Positions 36,398 to 44,161 of a stretch of DNA of 64,000 bases are shown one piece after another. The notes under the pieces are model-generated. The model had not been told where the DNA came from, did not search any database, and saw nothing but the letters and a program-made list of their open reading frames with translations. This stretch comes from Bacteroidota bacterium (GTDB lineage: Bacteria > Bacteroidota > Bacteroidia > Chitinophagales > LD1): assembly GCA_947475165.1 (NCBI GenBank), contig CANJLD010000004.1, positions 122,824 to 186,823 of the forward strand, given 5' to 3'. Position numbers and translations under genes: made by a program. How positions within the stretch are numbered: the stretch's first letter is position 1; every line of letters begins with the position of its first letter.

Positions 36398-37714
36398 GTG
36401 TTCAAACTTTCGAATCTTTCTTCGCTTCAGTTGTTTCAGCTTATCCGGTACGGTAGTTTTGTTTTGATTGGAATTTGTTTTGCCAAGCTGCAATTGCCGC
36501 AGAGTGTTATCGGGCAGTTTGAAACGTTTATACTGGTGAGTGGCATGGTCAGTTTTTTTTGGGTGAGCGGCATTATTAATTCCATGCTATCTATCTACCC
36601 GAAGAAGAGTGAGGAAGAAAAGAAGGCGGTGCTCTTCAATACTTTTATTACGCTTTTCTTTTTCAGTATTACTGCTGCTATTGTGTTGCGTTTGTTTTCG
36701 CAAAACTTTCTTTCGTTTTTAGATAAGGAGACTGGCGGCAACCTTGTTCATCTTTCTATATTTTATCTGCTGCTCACCAATCCATCTTTTGTGAGCGAGT
36801 ACGTTTTGTTTTTAAATGAGAAGCAGAAAGAGATTGTGGTTTATGGAATAGTTACCGCCTTGCTTTCGGTTATTGCTGCGGTGGTTCCGGTGTTGTTGAA
36901 TTATTCTATTGAGTATTCGATGTATGGGTTAATTGTTGTGGCGATGGGCAGAATGGTGTTTGCTGTTTTTTTGCTCAACCGGTTTGCCTCATTTAAGTTT
37001 AATTTCAAACTACAGGCTACTAATCTTAAACTGTCGCTTCCGCTTATCTTCTCCATATTCGTAAGCGGCTCGGCTGAGTACATTGACGGGGTGATTGTAA
37101 AGGCAAAGTTCAACGATATGTTTTTTGCGGTTTACCGCTACGGTGCAAAGGAGTTACCGGTGTTGCTGATTATTGCCAATACGTTTAGCACGGCTATGAT
37201 TCCTGCTATTGCTGCTAATCTCGAAGACGGCTTAAAAGCGTTGAAAGAGAAATCAGGTAAGCTGATGCACATTTTTTTTCCGCTTACAATTGTGCTGATG
37301 TTGCTCAGCCCGGTGCTTTACCGCTTTGTGTTCAGCGAGAGTTTTGTTTACAGTTCTATCCTCTTCAATATTTATCTGCTGCTGGTTATACCAAGAGTGT
37401 TGTTTCCGCAAACTATTCTCACCGGTATGCAGCAAACAAAGTATCTGCTTGTTTCTTCGGTGCTTGAAATTGTATTAAATGTTTCTTTAAGTATCTATCT
37501 GGCAGGTAAAATTGGGTTACCGGGTATTGCTGCCGGAACGTTCATTGCTTACAGTTTTGATAAACTGTTCTTAATGTGCGTGAGTTACTTTGTTTACGGC
37601 ATTAAGCCTTCTGCCTATATAAAAGGTATTCCCTTTTTTATTTACTCCATCTGCACGCTGGGGGCTTTTGCCTTAAGCCAGTATTTATTTAAAACCGGTT
37701 TTTGGGAATTTTGA
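36398..37714 (+). CDS. Oligosaccharide flippase family membrane protein
   Basis: A 438-residue integral membrane protein with 12 or more predicted helices spread over the whole length, of the MATE/Wzx-like polysaccharide export type. Helpful segments are RYGSFVLIGICFAKLQLP at the start, SEYIDGVIVKAKFNDMFFAVYRYGAKELP in the middle (written in two parts: SAEYIDGVIV and FAVYRYGAKE) and LAGKIGLPGIAAGTFIAYSF near the end. It would flip lipid-linked glycans across the inner membrane. No ATG is available; a stop at 36365 bounds the frame, so GTG at 36398 is the likely start. Confidence 0.75.
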   Translation: MFKLSNLSSLQLFQLIRYGSFVLIGICFAKLQLPQSVIGQFETFILVSGMVSFFWVSGIINSMLSIYPKKSEEEKKAVLFNTFITLFFFSITAAIVLRLFSQNFLSFLDKETGGNLVHLSIFYLLLTNPSFVSEYVLFLNEKQKEIVVYGIVTALLSVIAAVVPVLLNYSIEYSMYGLIVVAMGRMVFAVFLLNRFASFKFNFKLQATNLKLSLPLIFSIFVSGSAEYIDGVIVKAKFNDMFFAVYRYGAKELPVLLIIANTFSTAMIPAIAANLEDGLKALKEKSGKLMHIFFPLTIVLMLLSPVLYRFVFSESFVYSSILFNIYLLLVIPRVLFPQTILTGMQQTKYLLVSSVLEIVLNVSLSIYLAGKIGLPGIAAGTFIAYSFDKLFLMCVSYFVYGIKPSAYIKGIPFFIYSICTLGAFALSQYLFKTGFWEF

Positions 37715-37895
37715 AATTGACTCGTTCGCTTATAGCAAAAGTTAGCTGAAGGAATGAGCTTATAGAAAAGGAAAAATTGTTTGGTGGTTTGCGTGGGATT
37801 GGTTTGAACACAGGAACGGTATATTATTTCTATTTGTATGCCGTCAATGTTAATGACATAAACATACTAAGCGAGGAAAGAAGCATGATATGCGA

Positions 37896-37923
37896 CCTAA
37901 AGGGTTCTACACCCTTTAGGGGT
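37896..37923. repeat. Short palindrome
   Basis: CCTAAAGGGT and ACCCTTTAGG form a hairpin around a short spacer, related in composition (CCCTTTAGGGG) to the 26-bp palindromic repeat family. Confidence 0.5.
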
Positions 37924-37934
37924 TGTATTAAACA

Positions 37935-37967
37935 AAAAAGTCCTGCGGAAACCCGCGGGACTTTTTT
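37935..37967. terminator. Intrinsic terminator between convergent genes
   Basis: AAAAAGTCC-T-GCGG pairs with CCGC-G-GGACTTTTT (one wobble) and is followed by a T-run on the plus strand; the A-run on the other side makes it usable in both directions. Confidence 0.85.
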
Positions 37968-37993
37968 TGTTTAACCTAACAGAAAACTGTCAA

Positions 37994-38560
37994 TTATTTT
38001 TTAGGAGCCTTGCCGGTAGTACCAAAGCAGAAAGCTACGTTACCCGGTAATACAATACCCCATTCAGTACCCGGTGTAAGCGGAGTAGAAGGAACGAATT
38101 TGTAAACGCCCGGAGCCACTTTAGTGAACTCGCATTTAATATCATCGCGCTGAACTGATTTACCTTTGCCGCCAGCGCCAAATGGAGTAATTGCAGCACT
38201 TTGAGCTAATTCTAACTCGCGGGTATCTTTAGCTACAATTACCTTAGTAATGTATAAGTAACCTTCAGGGTCAACTTCAGCATCGCCCATTTTAAGAATA
38301 GATTGAGCCTCACTCGGGTCAATCAAAATAGGAGAGTGTCCGCCCAAAATGTTCAAAAACGTGGTCATACTGCCACCATAACCTGCCATACCTTTCATTT
38401 TCGATTTAACTTCTTGTGTTGGTTTTTCGAGGCTTCCTAAAGAGCCATCTTTTTTAAGCAACATGGGCTTGTTTTTAAAATCCGGAATTTGCGGCTCTTG
38501 CGCAAACACACAACCGGCAGAAATTACCACTGCCATAAGAATTAACATTGTCTTTTTCAT
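37994..38560 (-). CDS. Secreted hypothetical protein
   Basis: A 188-residue protein with a signal peptide ending VISAGCVFAQ; the cysteine is followed by VFAQ, so cleavage after FA is more likely than lipidation. The body begins EPQIPDFKNKPMLLKKDG and contains a glycine-rich stretch (GMAGYGGSMTTFLNILGG) and a C-terminal beta region ending GNVAFCFGTTG. I do not recognise a domain. Monocistronic, with a terminator behind it and a 263-bp gap ahead of it. Confidence 0.6.
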   Translation of the reverse strand: MKKTMLILMAVVISAGCVFAQEPQIPDFKNKPMLLKKDGSLGSLEKPTQEVKSKMKGMAGYGGSMTTFLNILGGHSPILIDPSEAQSILKMGDAEVDPEGYLYITKVIVAKDTRELELAQSAAITPFGAGGKGKSVQRDDIKCEFTKVAPGVYKFVPSTPLTPGTEWGIVLPGNVAFCFGTTGKAPKK

Positions 38561-38745
38561 AATTGTTTTTTTTAGTTGAGGCTAATCTATTAAAGTATTG
38601 AAATTTCAAAACAGAATTAGTAAGGAAATATTATTTTTTGGTGATTCTTCCTGTAGATGTTGTTTTAACAGGTAATTAGGGTTAACATTTTTTCTAATTG
38701 CACAAACTTTTGTATGTGTGGGTTGTTATATATTGCGCCAATTTA

Positions 38746-38775
38746 TTGACTGCAAAATTGTTTTTAATATTTTAG
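38746..38775 (+). promoter_or_regulatory. Bacteroidota-type promoter
   Basis: TTG at 38746-38748, 19 bases, then TATTTTAG at 38768-38775 (one mismatch from TAnnTTTG). It lies about 48 bp upstream of the ATG at 38824. Confidence 0.45.
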
Positions 38776-38823
38776 CCGCCAACATAAAAACAACATTTCT
38801 TAAAACATAAAAACAATACAAAC

Positions 38824-39240
38824 ATGAAACTCACATGCTCGCTGCTATTTGCCTTTTCTTTTTTTGTTGCTGCTGCACAAACCGCCATAACGGAGGGCAC
38901 AACCGTTCCATGTATTACAAAAGTACAGATAGATGTAGATAAATATAAGCAAGGCTCTACAGCTCCGTTTGAAGTGGTAGAAGATGTAAAAATAAATGGT
39001 GTAGTAGTTATACCGGCAGGTGCTAAAGTGCATGCAGTTGTTACTAAGTCTACGAAATCGGGCGGGCCGCATAAAGGCGAAGGCGATTTGCGTATCGATT
39101 TTTTAGATGTAATGGCAATGGATGGCAGCACTATTAAATTGAACGACTGCTGGTTGTTTACCAACGGGGCTAATAACCTGAACAAGCATTTGCCTATGTT
39201 CCCTGTAGGAACAAGAAAGAACTGCGCTACCAGAAATTAA
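38824..39240 (+). CDS. Secreted hypothetical protein
   Basis: A 138-residue exported protein (signal peptide MKLTCSLLFAFSFFVAAAQ). The mature part has a SpoIIE-free, beta-rich pattern with repeated valines (EDVKINGVVVIPAGAKVHAV) that recalls conjugal-transfer or TonB-linked 'inner-core' beta domains where a channel or barrel resists degradation, but no clear family match is visible. Three cysteines could form disulfides. It has its own promoter and terminator. Confidence 0.6.
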   Translation: MKLTCSLLFAFSFFVAAAQTAITEGTTVPCITKVQIDVDKYKQGSTAPFEVVEDVKINGVVVIPAGAKVHAVVTKSTKSGGPHKGEGDLRIDFLDVMAMDGSTIKLNDCWLFTNGANNLNKHLPMFPVGTRKNCATRN

Positions 39241-39262
39241 ACAACAAACAAAATTTATAAGC

Positions 39263-39290
39263 ACGGGCAATAATGCGAATTGTTGCCCGT
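39263..39290 (+). terminator. Intrinsic terminator
   Basis: ACGGGCAA (39263-39270) pairs with TTGCCCGT (39283-39290), followed by TTTTATTTT. Confidence 0.85.
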
Positions 39291-39312
39291 TTTTATTTTG
39301 CAGAACTAGCCC

Positions 39313-39903
39313 ATGCAAAAAGCCCTCGTCATCATGTTTTTGCTCCTCTCCGGTGGTTTGGGGTATTACTTTTTTGTTCAGCACAGTAAGAAGAATGCGG
39401 AAGCAAAGCCAACCAGCGATACCATTACGGCACCGGTTGAAGGAAAAAAGCAAGGAGGCAGACGAAGATTTGTAAACCTGCATATAGATAGCATTGCCAT
39501 TCATAAAGCCGATAGAGTATTGCAGATATTCAGCAAACAGAAACTGGTTAAAACATACAATGTAGCACTGGGAATAAACCCGGTAGGCAAAAAAGAAGTA
39601 GAAGGCGATTACAAAACACCCGAAGGCTGGTATTATATTGATGGTAAGAATCCCTTCAGCACGTATCACAAGAGTTTAGGTATTTCTTATCCTAATCAAG
39701 AAGATAAAGAACGCGCCCACGCTCTCGGCCAAAAGCCCGGTGGCGATATAAAGATTCATGGTTTAATGAAGAACATGAACAACACCGGCAAAAGCCACAT
39801 TAAAAGCAACTGGACCTGGGGCTGCATAGCCGTAACCAACGAAGAAATAGACGAACTATACCAGCAGATTAAAGTTAGAACACCGGTTTACATTACTCCG
39901 TAA
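39313..39903 (+). CDS. L,D-transpeptidase (YkuD domain)
   Basis: A 196-residue protein with an N-terminal membrane anchor (residues 4-22), a basic linker, and a YkuD catalytic domain. The catalytic block is IHGLMKNM followed by NWTWGCIAVTNEEIDELY, with the His and the Cys nucleophile in WGCIAV. KADRVLQIFSKQKLVKTYNV is the usual first strand pair. It would form 3-3 peptidoglycan cross-links or attach proteins to peptidoglycan. Some Bacteroidota copies are scored as 'murein L,D-transpeptidase catalytic domain'. The gene is followed directly by a nested palindromic repeat. Confidence 0.9.
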   Translation: MQKALVIMFLLLSGGLGYYFFVQHSKKNAEAKPTSDTITAPVEGKKQGGRRRFVNLHIDSIAIHKADRVLQIFSKQKLVKTYNVALGINPVGKKEVEGDYKTPEGWYYIDGKNPFSTYHKSLGISYPNQEDKERAHALGQKPGGDIKIHGLMKNMNNTGKSHIKSNWTWGCIAVTNEEIDELYQQIKVRTPVYITP

Positions 39904-39905
39904 AA

Positions 39906-40012
39906 ACCCCTAAATCCCCTAAAGGGGACTTAAATGCAAACAGCCGCAGAAAACTCTTCGGCTGTTTGCATTTTGTATTGGCTGCTAAGTCCCCTTTAGG
40001 GGATTTAGGGGT
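39906..40012. repeat. Nested palindromic repeat element, copy A
   Basis: Outer arms are the 26-bp repeat at 39906-39931 and its complement at 39987-40012. Inner arms AATGCAAACAGCCG and CGGCTGTTTGCATT surround a variable loop. The same element, inverted, lies at 55966-56109, including the asymmetric spacer TGTATTGGCTG. Both sit between convergent genes and could act as bidirectional terminators. Confidence 0.9.
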
Positions 40013-40020
40013 TGGTTTTT

Positions 40021-41412
40021 TTACTGCACATCACTCAACGTTCGTATCGAAAGTTGTGCCCCGTTAAAGTCGCCCAACACACCGGTGAACGATTTGTTGC
40101 CGCTTGGTAAAGTAGTGCCTGAGAAAGTAGCACCGCTGCGGGTATAATGATTAAGCGTACCGGTTACATCCGTAATAGTAGTAGTACCGTTATAAGTTGT
40201 ACTGCCGCTGATGTTAGCGGTTTGAATAGTAATCAAAGTAGATTCCCATAGGTCTGCATTTGCCTGCACATCGGCACAGGTAGCAATACGCGGTGTAATA
40301 GTACCGGTGCCAATTTTAGTAGCGTTTGCGTTAGGCACAAAAGTAACTTCATACAGACCGTTGTAAGATGTAAGTGTTAAGCCTGAAAGGTCAACAGTTA
40401 CCTCATCGCCTAAAGCAAAACTGTGGTTAGAAGAAAAGCGAATGACAATACCACCGGTGCTGTCCTGTATCACCATATTCTTAGGGTCCATGTTGCCATC
40501 CACTCCGCTGGAGATTACAATGCCTCTTGCTATTTTGCCTGAAGGAACAGTTACATCGCTACCGCCATATAAATTGCGGATAGCCATAAGACCTGTACCG
40601 CCTCCAATTGGTCCGCCACCGCCACAACGGGTACTATCCATGTGCAAATCGCTTTCATCGCGCAATAAAAGTTGAGCATTAGTACCATACACACTGTAAA
40701 TGCAAACCAAAGTTCCGTTACCTGTAGGCGTTAAGTGAGCCGCAAAATTGGAGTAACCGCTATTGTAAGTTTCTAATGAGCCACCGGTGCAGTTTTTTAC
40801 CACACGGCTTAGCGATACCTTGTTAGAAGCATCCGCATAAGGCTTGCCGGCATCTGCCGATTGAAACTCTACATTGTTTAACTGAATAAGCGTATTCTGA
40901 TAACTTGAATTTAACTGGCTTATAGTAACCACTCTTGGTGCAACAGAGTGAAAGTAACTTCCCTTCAAAATATACTTATCGTATAAAGCAGTTGGTATGC
41001 CATTAAAGCTACCATCAGATGCAATTGAACCTGCAATTTGAAACAACCCTTTGTATTGCACCACATACAGGCCTTTCAGCTTAATAAATATTCTGCGGCC
41101 GATAGGATAATCGTTAAACGCATTAGAGCCTTCCAACAACAAAGCAATACCGCCCGAAGTATCCTGAATAATAATCTGTTTGTAGAAGTTACCTGATTTA
41201 TCATCAGCCGTTACAACAGCAGAAATAACAAGGTCATCGTTAATCTGATATGCTGTTCCGCCATAGCGGTTCTTCAAAGAATCTATACGGAAGTTAACCG
41301 TAATGTCAGGGTCTTTACCACCGGTTGGCGGAACATCAAAATTCTCTTTTACACAAGAAGAAATTCCTGCCATAAAAACGAGAGCGATAATACTGGTGGT
41401 GATTTTATTCAT
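40021..41412 (-). CDS. DUF5689 lipoprotein
   Basis: A 463-residue lipoprotein (lipobox ISSC, cysteine at residue 20). The N-terminal half matches the Bacteroidota DUF5689 pattern: DLVISAVVTADDKSGNFYKQ and IIQDTSGGIALLLEG, an OB-like fold. The second half repeats the theme (IARGIVISSGVDGN, MVIQDSTGGIVIRFSSN). DUF5689 proteins are usually encoded next to TonB receptors, as here, and probably present ligands at the cell surface. Last gene of the minus-strand unit rpe - receptor - receptor - DUF5689. Confidence 0.85.
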   Translation of the reverse strand: MNKITTSIIALVFMAGISSCVKENFDVPPTGGKDPDITVNFRIDSLKNRYGGTAYQINDDLVISAVVTADDKSGNFYKQIIIQDTSGGIALLLEGSNAFNDYPIGRRIFIKLKGLYVVQYKGLFQIAGSIASDGSFNGIPTALYDKYILKGSYFHSVAPRVVTISQLNSSYQNTLIQLNNVEFQSADAGKPYADASNKVSLSRVVKNCTGGSLETYNSGYSNFAAHLTPTGNGTLVCIYSVYGTNAQLLLRDESDLHMDSTRCGGGGPIGGGTGLMAIRNLYGGSDVTVPSGKIARGIVISSGVDGNMDPKNMVIQDSTGGIVIRFSSNHSFALGDEVTVDLSGLTLTSYNGLYEVTFVPNANATKIGTGTITPRIATCADVQANADLWESTLITIQTANISGSTTYNGTTTITDVTGTLNHYTRSGATFSGTTLPSGNKSFTGVLGDFNGAQLSIRTLSDVQ

Positions 41413-41468
41413 GATTTACTTTTTATAAGTTTTGTCTAAAGTCTTGTGTCTAATATCTAAAGTCTAAT

Positions 41469-44039
41469 CTATTGCATTCTAAACGCCACGCTTACAAAAT
41501 AAGTGGTGCCATAGGCGTAAGAGTAACGTGTTGGAAATTTATTTGGGTTCTTATCGCGGTAATCAAAGCGCAATTGCTCACTGGCACCGGTTACTAAGTT
41601 TTTATTATTGGTTACGTTGCTTATGTTAGCATTAAATACCAGGAAGAAACGTTTCTTCAAATTCTTAAACTGGTTATTCAGCAACCACGAATAACCCACC
41701 GATATATCCATAGTAAACTGACCTTTCAACCTTTCCTGATTAATAATATTGGAGAAGTTTTCAGAGTTCGGGTCAACTAAATCAACCGCGCCTTCTGTTC
41801 TGCGGGCAGGGTTTACATTTACCCACATCCAGTCAAAATAATTAAAGTTGATATTGGCAAACCAAAACTTAGGGTCACGGTAGTTAATGCCTAAAGTAGT
41901 AGCTAATTGCGGTGTGCCGCCTACATTAAAGTTTTTGAAGTAAACTTTTTCGGTAGAAGATAAGGCAGGGTTGTTATCGTAAGTAATAGTAGCATCCGGG
42001 CGCGAAGTATAAGTGTAACGGCTAACCGATGCGGCTGCGGTGGCAGAGAAACCTTTATAGATTTTAGCTTCTAACCCCAACTCGCCACCCCAATGGCGGG
42101 TATCAACTCCGGTTAACGAGTAGTTTACGAAAGTTCTGAAATCGTCATGATAAAATCTGCGCAGTTGGGTTTGATTGGTAAACTGGGTGAAATACATGCC
42201 CGCTTTAAGCTTTACATTGGCACTGCGGTAGATGTAGCCTAACTCAGCCGTGTAAACGTTTTCGCTTTTTAAGTTATTGGTAATAGAATTTTGAGTGCGG
42301 GCAGAAAGGAATGCATCCTGCGAAAGCGGAGCACGGTTCTCAAAAGCACCGGTTACATACAAATAGTTTTTGCCGTTTATCTTATATGTAACTCCTGCTT
42401 TTACCCCACCATTAATAAAGGCTTTGATTGCCGATTTACCTTCGCTGTTATCAGGTAGTAAACCGTATTTTGTTTTACCGTTTCTCCAATAAGAGCTTGC
42501 CGATAACTCACCCGATACAAAGAAATCTACCTCATTGAATTTGAAAACTGATTGAGCCCAAACCTGTGCTTTATGGTTGGTAATAAAATAGTCGTAGCCA
42601 AACTTATCGCCTTCTTGCAAAATGCGGTTAGGGCGGTTCAAATCGTTTTGCGCTACACCAAAACTATCCGGAAAATCGCGCTCGGCAAACTGATTTACAT
42701 CTACGTAAAAATCGGCTCCTAACAAATCATCAACTGTTTTATAAAACTCGGTGCGCTGAAACTGGTAAATTAAACCGGCAGTAAGTGCAATATGGTCAGT
42801 AATGGTATTATTATAGGTAGAAGCTAAATTGAATTTGCGTGTATCTGCCACCTGGTTTTCTACAATGTACCGGGCGCGTTTACCTCTTACTGTGTTGCCT
42901 GTAATTCCATCTGCATTTTCAACAGAATCGTAGCTCATGTAGTTAGCCTCATAAAAGCCATTCCAGTCAACCTGCAGTAAGCTTGGGTTGTTTGAAATAG
43001 CATCAGCAGCTATAACCTGTTCGGTAGAATCTGAGATATAGCTGGGCAAGTATCTGTAATAATCGGGACGAGGGTTTGCCGCATTATACCAGTCAATGCC
43101 GGTGCGCTGTCTTTTGCCAAAGGTAAAGCCAGCCGAAGTGGTTACACTTTCGTGGTTATTTATTTTCCAATCGTGAGCTAAGATAAAAGTGGGTTGAAAG
43201 GTATTGCCTATTGTAGCATTTCTCTTTTTGCCACCTTGCCATCCCCAATAGTAATTGTAGTAGTGAGTGCCTGCTAAGTTCTGCATTTCGGCAGTAGCAC
43301 CGGTTGATTGTCCGTTACGGGTGGAAGCACCAAAAGCAGTTAAGCTTAATGCGTGGTTACTTCCAAAGTATTTTTCTACACCTAAGAAATAAGAAGTGGC
43401 ATCATAAAAAGTTCCCGGCACATAACCTTCGCTCGCCCATCTGCGGCTTACCGATGCCGATACTGCCCAGCCGTGTTTCAGAAGGCCGGTGCTGTAAGTA
43501 GCCATTAAGCGATGGCGGTAATTACGGTTAGCAGTAGCATAAGAAACTTCAAACTGCTTACGTTGTTTACTCGCCCGTGCATCTAACGAAACCGAGCCGC
43601 CCGGTTCGCCATAAGTAAACGTGTTAGGCTGTAAGCCAAACGAGTTTTCGCGGTTGCGGAAAACTGCATTTAAACCACCCCAATTGCCCCAGGCAGTGCG
43701 ACCGTTTTCTAAATCGTTAACCGGTACACCATTTATAAAGGTGGTGAAGTTCTTGTTGTCGTATCCGCGAATGCGAAAACGCGCAGCACTAAACGTAAAA
43801 GAGGTAGCGTTTACAAAAGCATCGCGTGACGCATTTAATACACTGGCCACGTTTTGCGTGTTATCGTCAGATAGTTCGCTTTCGGAAACTTCAACGGTGG
43901 GAATTTCTTCTTCAATGTTAACCTCGGGCGTATCGGTAACAGCTACTATAGTTTCCGTAGAAGGATTAGTTGTAGCGGTTTGCGCAAAAGCAAATACAGG
44001 AACGATTAAAACAAGAAGCGATATTATTTTTCTGTTCAT
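41469..44039 (-). CDS. TonB-dependent outer membrane receptor
   Basis: An 856-residue outer-membrane protein. Signal peptide MNRKIISLLVLIVPVFAFAQ, a Thr/Glu-rich linker, a plug domain (FRIRGYDNKNFTTFINGVPV near residue 88) and a long beta-barrel ending with a typical aromatic-alternating strand (TTYFVSVAFRMQ). It lacks the N-terminal carboxypeptidase-like domain seen in its neighbour. Substrate unknown; there is no SusD gene, so a polysaccharide system in the strict sense is unlikely. Confidence 0.92.
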   Translation of the reverse strand: MNRKIISLLVLIVPVFAFAQTATTNPSTETIVAVTDTPEVNIEEEIPTVEVSESELSDDNTQNVASVLNASRDAFVNATSFTFSAARFRIRGYDNKNFTTFINGVPVNDLENGRTAWGNWGGLNAVFRNRENSFGLQPNTFTYGEPGGSVSLDARASKQRKQFEVSYATANRNYRHRLMATYSTGLLKHGWAVSASVSRRWASEGYVPGTFYDATSYFLGVEKYFGSNHALSLTAFGASTRNGQSTGATAEMQNLAGTHYYNYYWGWQGGKKRNATIGNTFQPTFILAHDWKINNHESVTTSAGFTFGKRQRTGIDWYNAANPRPDYYRYLPSYISDSTEQVIAADAISNNPSLLQVDWNGFYEANYMSYDSVENADGITGNTVRGKRARYIVENQVADTRKFNLASTYNNTITDHIALTAGLIYQFQRTEFYKTVDDLLGADFYVDVNQFAERDFPDSFGVAQNDLNRPNRILQEGDKFGYDYFITNHKAQVWAQSVFKFNEVDFFVSGELSASSYWRNGKTKYGLLPDNSEGKSAIKAFINGGVKAGVTYKINGKNYLYVTGAFENRAPLSQDAFLSARTQNSITNNLKSENVYTAELGYIYRSANVKLKAGMYFTQFTNQTQLRRFYHDDFRTFVNYSLTGVDTRHWGGELGLEAKIYKGFSATAAASVSRYTYTSRPDATITYDNNPALSSTEKVYFKNFNVGGTPQLATTLGINYRDPKFWFANINFNYFDWMWVNVNPARRTEGAVDLVDPNSENFSNIINQERLKGQFTMDISVGYSWLLNNQFKNLKKRFFLVFNANISNVTNNKNLVTGASEQLRFDYRDKNPNKFPTRYSYAYGTTYFVSVAFRMQ

Positions 44040-44161
44040 TGAAACAGGGTTGAGTGTCAGATTTTTAAAAGGGCGGCAAATCTATATAAATTTAGTACCC
44101 GCAAAACTGTTTGGTGTTAAGCATTGGATAAGGTGAGGTTAAATGTTGGCAAGTGTGAAGG

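Noticed and set aside
37777..37974. Open frame of 65 codons after the flippase gene
   Set aside because: It runs through a palindrome and a terminator and has no protein-like pattern.
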